Source: Girardinichthys multiradiatus (Eukaryota; Chordata; Actinopteri; Cyprinodontiformes; Goodeidae). Taken from it: a DNA stretch of 64,000 nucleotides. The notes beneath the pieces were generated by a model, which ran no database searches, had not been told where the DNA came from, and saw nothing but the letters and a program-made list of their open reading frames with translations. Both the position numbers and the translations under genes were made by a program. The DNA is taken from assembly GCF_021462225.1 (NCBI RefSeq), contig NC_061800.1:11495002-11559001 (forward strand), in the 5' to 3' direction. Below, piece after piece: positions 59,099 through 64,000 of the stretch (position 1 is its first letter; each line of letters begins with the position of its first letter).

Positions 59099-62000
59099 AT
59101 GGAAGAAGGTGAGAAAACTAGCACACATTTGTGGCTTATCTTCTATAGACCCTGATATAGTTGCCCGCTTTTGTCTGCTGTCACTATATCATAGCTTTAG
59201 TTTTGCTTTGATTGTAAACTCAGGCCTGGGTTCGATTACAGTACCCTCTACACTTAATACACCTGGCAAAGATGTGTTAAAATCTTTAAAATAAATAAAT
59301 ATTGTTGTTTTTTTGACATAATGACTCTTACTGTTGGTACTTTGTACAACCCTCTTGCAGAGAGAGATCTTTGACCATTCCTCTTTGACCTTTTTCTAGA
59401 TAGCTTAGGATCCTGGGTCCTCATTCTTTTCTTCAGCTCAGCCCACAGGCATGTCAAAGGATTTATTTATGGGAAGTGACATGGCAATGAAATGAGGTTA
59501 TTTTTGTTCAATAATCAATCGCTTTGTTGATTTGGCCTTATGTTTTCCATCATTGTTGTGCTGATTTTCGGTTTTTATCCACTGGCTTTGTATTCAAAAC
59601 TCTCCTGATATTTCAGAGAGTTCATGGTGCCATGGACTGTATAAAGTGTCCCAGGACGTTTGGAAGAAAAACAGTCCCACAGCATTGTATGCCCTCTACC
59701 TATGTATACTTAACAGAGGGTATGAGGTGCTCTGCATCCTTTGTTTCATGCCTATACACTGCTTTGTGTGTGTCTTCTGCTGCTACATGTTAAGGGCCAA
59801 GACTTATTAGAATAATGTGTAGGTGTCTGACTACAAAGCCTTCTGTGTGCTAATGATCAATTAAGAGGCTTCATTACAATATAACGTAAGCTGGACATTA
59901 GACTAAGAAAAACTAGAAAGATCATAGAACATTGGCGTACTGATGCACGCAAATCTTTTACATAGGTCTGCTTCGACATCCTGATGTAAAAATGTCTTCT
60001 CGCTTATGGAGGTGAATTTCTCAGGGAAGCTAATTATGTCTTTTTTAACTTTTCTTCTTTTAACTCAAACAGTAACTAGTAGTGTTATGATGCTTTTAAG
60101 GTCTCTGTTATGCTATGTTTGCAGGGGTCAGTGAGGTGTTATCTAGCGTAGTGGAGGATGTCAGTGAAGCCGTCAGTAGAAACATTGATGGTGCTCAGCT
60201 TCTGCATGAACTACTCAGTGCTCCATGGTTGCACGCCTTACTAAAGGTAATAGTTTTGCAATGCATCCAACCCGCTATCTAGCTGGATATTGCTTATATG
60301 ATTTATTTTTTTGCCTCTTCAGATTTATGAGTGCCTGTTGCAGTTTCAGAGATCGACACTGAGCCCACTTCTACCGTGTGCCTCTGGACTGTCACTTGAG
60401 GTGAGTATCAACAACATTAAAGTTCAAAAGATGGCTAAAGCAGTGTTTTCAGATATTACCATTTTCTCTCAATCATTAATTTTTTCCACAAGTTTTTCAC
60501 ATTTGAATCTTAATGGAATAAGATAAGATAAAATAAGACTTTGTGGAAAGAAAGCAATACAAGGTCCATTACAATTTACTCAGGTACAGTTTTCCAAAGC
60601 CAGGTAGGGACATACCATAGATCTAAAAGCAGGTGCTCATGATTAGGGGAGGCCAAAATGTGACTTTTTGTCCTACATGCAAAATGCTATGGTTAGAGGA
60701 AAACTAATACTGTACATAACTCTGAGCTATATATGGGATAATACTAGAAGAAATCCTGTTAAGTCGCAAAAGATCTGAAACAGGGGCAGACGTTCACCTT
60801 TTAGCAGGACAATCTTTCAGAAACAGCCAGAATTAAAGTGAAATATTTAAGATCAAAACATATTCATATTTGCCCTAATTCAATTAAAGACTTTTTTTCA
60901 GACTTTTGTCTGTAATCAAATGATAATCTTTGGCAACATTTACAGATGTTCTCCATCCAATCTGGCTTTTCTTGAACTATTTTGAAATGAAGAATGGTCA
61001 TAAATCGGAACACAGATGCACAGCGCACATTTTAAATTTCTGTTTGGAAAAAATATGATCCTTTTTCTTTTATTATGTGATGGTCTATCACACAAAATCC
61101 TAATAAATACACTGAGTGTTTGCAGTTTCAAAATGAGGGGTAAGTTTGCGATGCGCTCTTTTCCTTGTTATAATAATTGAGTTGTTGTTGTCAGAATGTT
61201 GGGGAAATGTATGATTCACTATCCATCTTGCTTGTTCATCAGATCATGGCCATAATACAAAGAGCACACCGCCCTTCAGCCGAAGCTTGTGAGCTCTACA
61301 ACCTCCTCAGCTCACCACATGTCCAGGTTTGAACTTAGATTCAACCAAAACCTTCATCTAACTCAAATTTGATGTCAATTAAAGATATTTGAATAATATT
61401 TGTGTCCACTAGGCCTTCCTATCATCTCATGACAGTGTGGCACAGTCTGACTATTTACCTCTCCTTCCTCCGCTGCCTGATGAGTTACCTGAGGATGAGG
61501 AAGCCATGAGGATTGTTTGTCTTGTGAAGAACAACCAGCCTCTAGTGAGATATGAGTTTTGCTTTTTTTTTTTTTACTCTGGAATTAAGCCTAATGGAGG
61601 GCAAATAAAATGTTTTAATGTTTATTAGCTGACATACTGCCTTTTTTAATTTAGCCCTTCATGATCCAAATGAATTAGAATGTTTCTGTTGTACCGCTAA
61701 TTCTTCAAGCAAAAAAAAATCTTAATTCTTTGTTACATAACCTTTATTCTGTTGAGATTGGGATGAAGTTGTTTGGAGTTTATCATGTGACCAGATTTAG
61801 ACACAAACATTGAGTCTAACAGGGATCTCTTCAAACCCTAAAAAACTGAGTTTTTTGTTCTTCAAGAGTGGAAAGGGTTGTGGAAGTGTAGAAGATGGAG
61901 TTGGAGTGATCCATAGCCGACCCAAGTTGGAGTGCTTCGTCCCCACAAGGAAGGCATGGTCAGGGGAGGAGCTCAGAATGACTGAGAATAAAGCCATGCC

Positions 62001-63532
62001 TCTGCCCCCCCTCGGAAATCTTCCATGCCACTTTCTTCCGTGGTACAAGTTGACAGGAAGTTGTCATTTATGTTCACAAAACACAGAACTTTGGAAGCAA
62101 GGGCTCAACCACTCAGCTCCGGCTGTCCTTAATCCAGACACATGTTCCGGTAAGAGAAGGATGGGGAACCAATCATTCTTTTGTCTGTAACCAAGCTTAA
62201 TTGTCACCAAAGTCACAATGGTGAAAATTCAGCCCATCACTCATCATACAGATCATCATTACATTCATCCAACCTTTTTGGCATTAACTTTTTACTGTTA
62301 TTCCATCTTTATCATTTCTACATCAAAAAGGAACATCATTGGTGCATCAGACATGCATTTTCATGTCAAGCGCATTCTCATTCTTTTCTTTATTACGGTT
62401 TTGCCACCATGTAAACTTGGAAAAAATTATTTCAGTGCTGTGGGAACGAAACTTCATTTGTTTTGTTGTATTTTCTAAACTTCTGTACTTTTCTTCTTTT
62501 GCTCTCACCTGCTGGTTTGCTTCAGAGAGACCCAGACCCAACAAAGAAGACGATGCTTCTAGCAGAGGAAGCAGTGATGACTATTCTTACCCTCCCCCTC
62601 CTATCCCAGCCTACAGTGTCAGTCTTCCCAACTCTCCCCTCGTGTACAAAAAGGGAGCTCCGGGAACAGAATCAAGGAGCATTCCTACTTCTGATCGGGC
62701 CCCTGTTAGAGTCCACACAGCACCAGCTATTCTTGCAAGGCAGCACTCTAGTTGGCAGCAAGGAGTCAGCACTCTCCCAAATCCTGTCCGGCATCGGCAA
62801 AAAGAGCCTTCAAAGAGTTCATATATACTTAACCCTTCTGTGTTGCATCCCAACCAACCACAACAGCTGCAGAATACCTCTCAACAGCACCAACATGAAC
62901 ATTATCAACCTCCTTCGGCTCCTGGGTTCAACAAAACCTGCAGCTTGGGAGAGCTCAGGTCTACTGTTCACACCGTGGCCAACAGTATTGAGCACAGTAG
63001 TCAGGATGCACGCCACCTAGGACAGAAAATGGTGGCAGCAACAGAAATGATAACGGATCACATGGAAGAGAATGTCCAGGCCCTTAACCTCCTCGCTGAA
63101 GTGGTAGATAAGCTCCAGGGGATTGTTGTAACCAGAAACCACTCGGAAGCATCTCCTCCATACAGGCCCAAATCAAATTGTCACCCCACACCACCTCCAA
63201 GAGTCTCTTCGTTATCTCCAAAAGTGATTCACAAACCTCCCACACCTTCTCTATGGCCACATTTGCACTCCCCTGCTTCCTCCAGCTCCACCTCTTCTTC
63301 TTCTTCATCCGCCGGTTCCTGCGCAGATGGTTTTAAGGGATACCACTGCCCAAAAGGACTGCATGGAGGAAACAAAACCAGCAAGCATTTGGAAGATGCA
63401 GACAATTATAGACATTTTCAATTCAACAATGGAACAGTTACAAGAGCTCAACAGGAACACAAACAGGACTGCAACATCACGGGCTACTTAACAACGAACA
63501 AAAAAAGGAAGAAAAATAAGCAGCCAAATTGA
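59099..63532 (+). CDS. mpp4: mpp4-like gene: two L27 domains plus a novel C-terminus
   Basis: Seven coding exons join in frame: 59099-59108 (MEE), 60125-60246, 60323-60400, 61243-61326, 61413-61544, 61867-62149 and 62526-63532. All have AG/GT borders, and the sum is 1716 nt (571 codons plus stop). Residues about 10-98 form the tandem L27 region ([20 protein letters not shown] and [14 protein letters not shown]), which binds partner L27 proteins. Then comes [20 protein letters not shown], then LVKNNQPL, the conserved linker before PDZ in MPP-family MAGUKs, closest by eye to MPP4, a photoreceptor scaffold. Where a PDZ exon is expected, exons 6-7 encode an unrelated tail to a stop. PDZ, SH3 and guanylate kinase exons may lie beyond the window as an alternative end. 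The short first exon is the least certain. Confidence 0.72.
61867..63532 (+). CDS. Novel terminal exons (Pro/Ser-rich, one amphipathic helix region)
   Basis: The 61867-62149 exon enters at phase 0 after the L27 linker; a phase-1 junction (GTTCCG/GTAAGA to TTGCTTCAG/AGAGACC) joins 62526. The tail of about 430 residues has YPPPPIP, several Ser-Pro sites ([12 protein letters not shown]), a Gln/His-rich patch, and a helical stretch from [15 protein letters not shown] to [11 protein letters not shown] (62938-63120) that could form a coiled coil. Ser-rich (about 63275-63310) and basic KKRKKNKQ endings follow. I do not recognise the family. It could be an alternative 3' end of mpp4 or, less likely, a separate gene. 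Confidence 0.65.
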
Positions 63533-63727
63533 AAACATGTTCTACATCTGCTGTCTGCTTTGATAGAAACAGACTAAAATTGATTTAGCAGGTCTTGTAA
63601 ACCAGCTTTGTTCTTAGCAAGTTTTTCATATGTCATAAGTGAAACAAATTCATAATGAATTTTTCTTGCCATGAATTGAGATGGGTTTTTTTTCTTTCAC
63701 TGGATCAGCTGAAGGAAGCAAAAGGAA

Positions 63728-63733
63728 AATAAA
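63728..63733 (+). terminator. Poly(A) signal after the novel terminal exon
   Basis: AATAAA 196 bp after the stop codon at 63530-63532, consistent with transcript end here. Confidence 0.55.
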
Positions 63734-64000
63734 TTAAAAGGTACACAAAACTTTTATTTTCCCTAATTTACTGTAATTGCAATGATTGTTATTAAAATCT
63801 TTGCACCTTCATGTTGGCTCCATTTTACAAGTTCTACTTATACTAAAACTGCAAATGCTCTTAGAGTGGAAACTAGCTTTCAAAAACTTGGGATTGTTTT
63901 AACAATTGGCTGACGATGTTATAATTACAATATATTGAAAATGTATACAAACAAGCTGTTCCTGACCATTTTTTTATTATGTTAAATATATTTATTCCTC
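63734..64000. other. Downstream flank, nothing recognised
   Basis: AT-rich; if a PDZ-containing MPP4 isoform exists its next exon is not in this stretch. Confidence 0.5.

Noticed and set aside
59254..59457. Minus-strand ORF in the first mpp4-like intron
   Set aside because: No family resemblance and the region looks like old repeat DNA.
62463..63020. Overlapping 185-codon plus-strand ORF in the terminal exon
   Set aside because: It lies in another frame of the exon, whose main frame is longer and connects to upstream exons with correct phase.

Overview
This is teleost nuclear DNA. The evidence is an exon-intron gene with vertebrate L27 domains, an intact fish olfactory receptor, a Rex3 retrotransposon, a Tc1-type transposon, a V-SINE-like element and fish endogenous retroviruses (ERVs). 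Most of the window is mobile DNA. Only two loci look like working host genes: the olfactory receptor at 29359-30273 (+) and the mpp4-like gene at 59099-63532 (+).

Layout. 1-945: dispersed repeat that recurs at 30420-31590. 1167-22239: a P-element-like (THAP9-type) transposon with about 30-bp terminal inverted repeats and an 8-bp target duplication (ATTCTGCA). Its broken transposase is on the minus strand at 19078-21170. An LTR retrotransposon (2133-18562) carrying only gag and protease sits inside it, and an ERV (ERV1, 5433-16161, target duplication AAAG) sits inside that one's gag, giving three nested layers. LTR pairs differ by roughly 3% (outer) and 2% (inner), which fits that order. 22248-29300: AT-rich DNA with a SINE, an integrase remnant of a third retrovirus and a decayed Rex3. 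29359-34970: the receptor, a receptor fragment, repeats and LINE fragments. 35537-46827: a second ERV (ERV2), split by a LINE with an uninterrupted ORF of about 1006 codons (40219-43590) and cut off inside env, with no 3' LTR. 46828-53320: no gene seen. 53321-55425: a LINE tail and a Tc1-type transposon with two nonsense codons. 59099-63532: the mpp4-like gene.

Most notable. (1) In both ERVs, Pol carries an extra domain of about 110-130 residues between protease and reverse transcriptase. It has two H-x-[S/T] motifs 61-63 residues apart within a strand/helix order that resembles 2H phosphoesterases. This is an inference from sequence, and I know of no description of it. (2) The mpp4-like gene splices in frame through two L27 exons and a linker exon into two exons coding a Pro/Ser-rich C-terminus of about 430 residues that I do not recognise, ending at a stop codon and poly(A) signal, without PDZ, SH3 or guanylate kinase domains. 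(3) The P / LTR / ERV nest. In both ERVs gag and pro share a frame separated by one UGA, the layout expected for stop-codon readthrough. All retroviral genes here are visibly broken and are described only as found.
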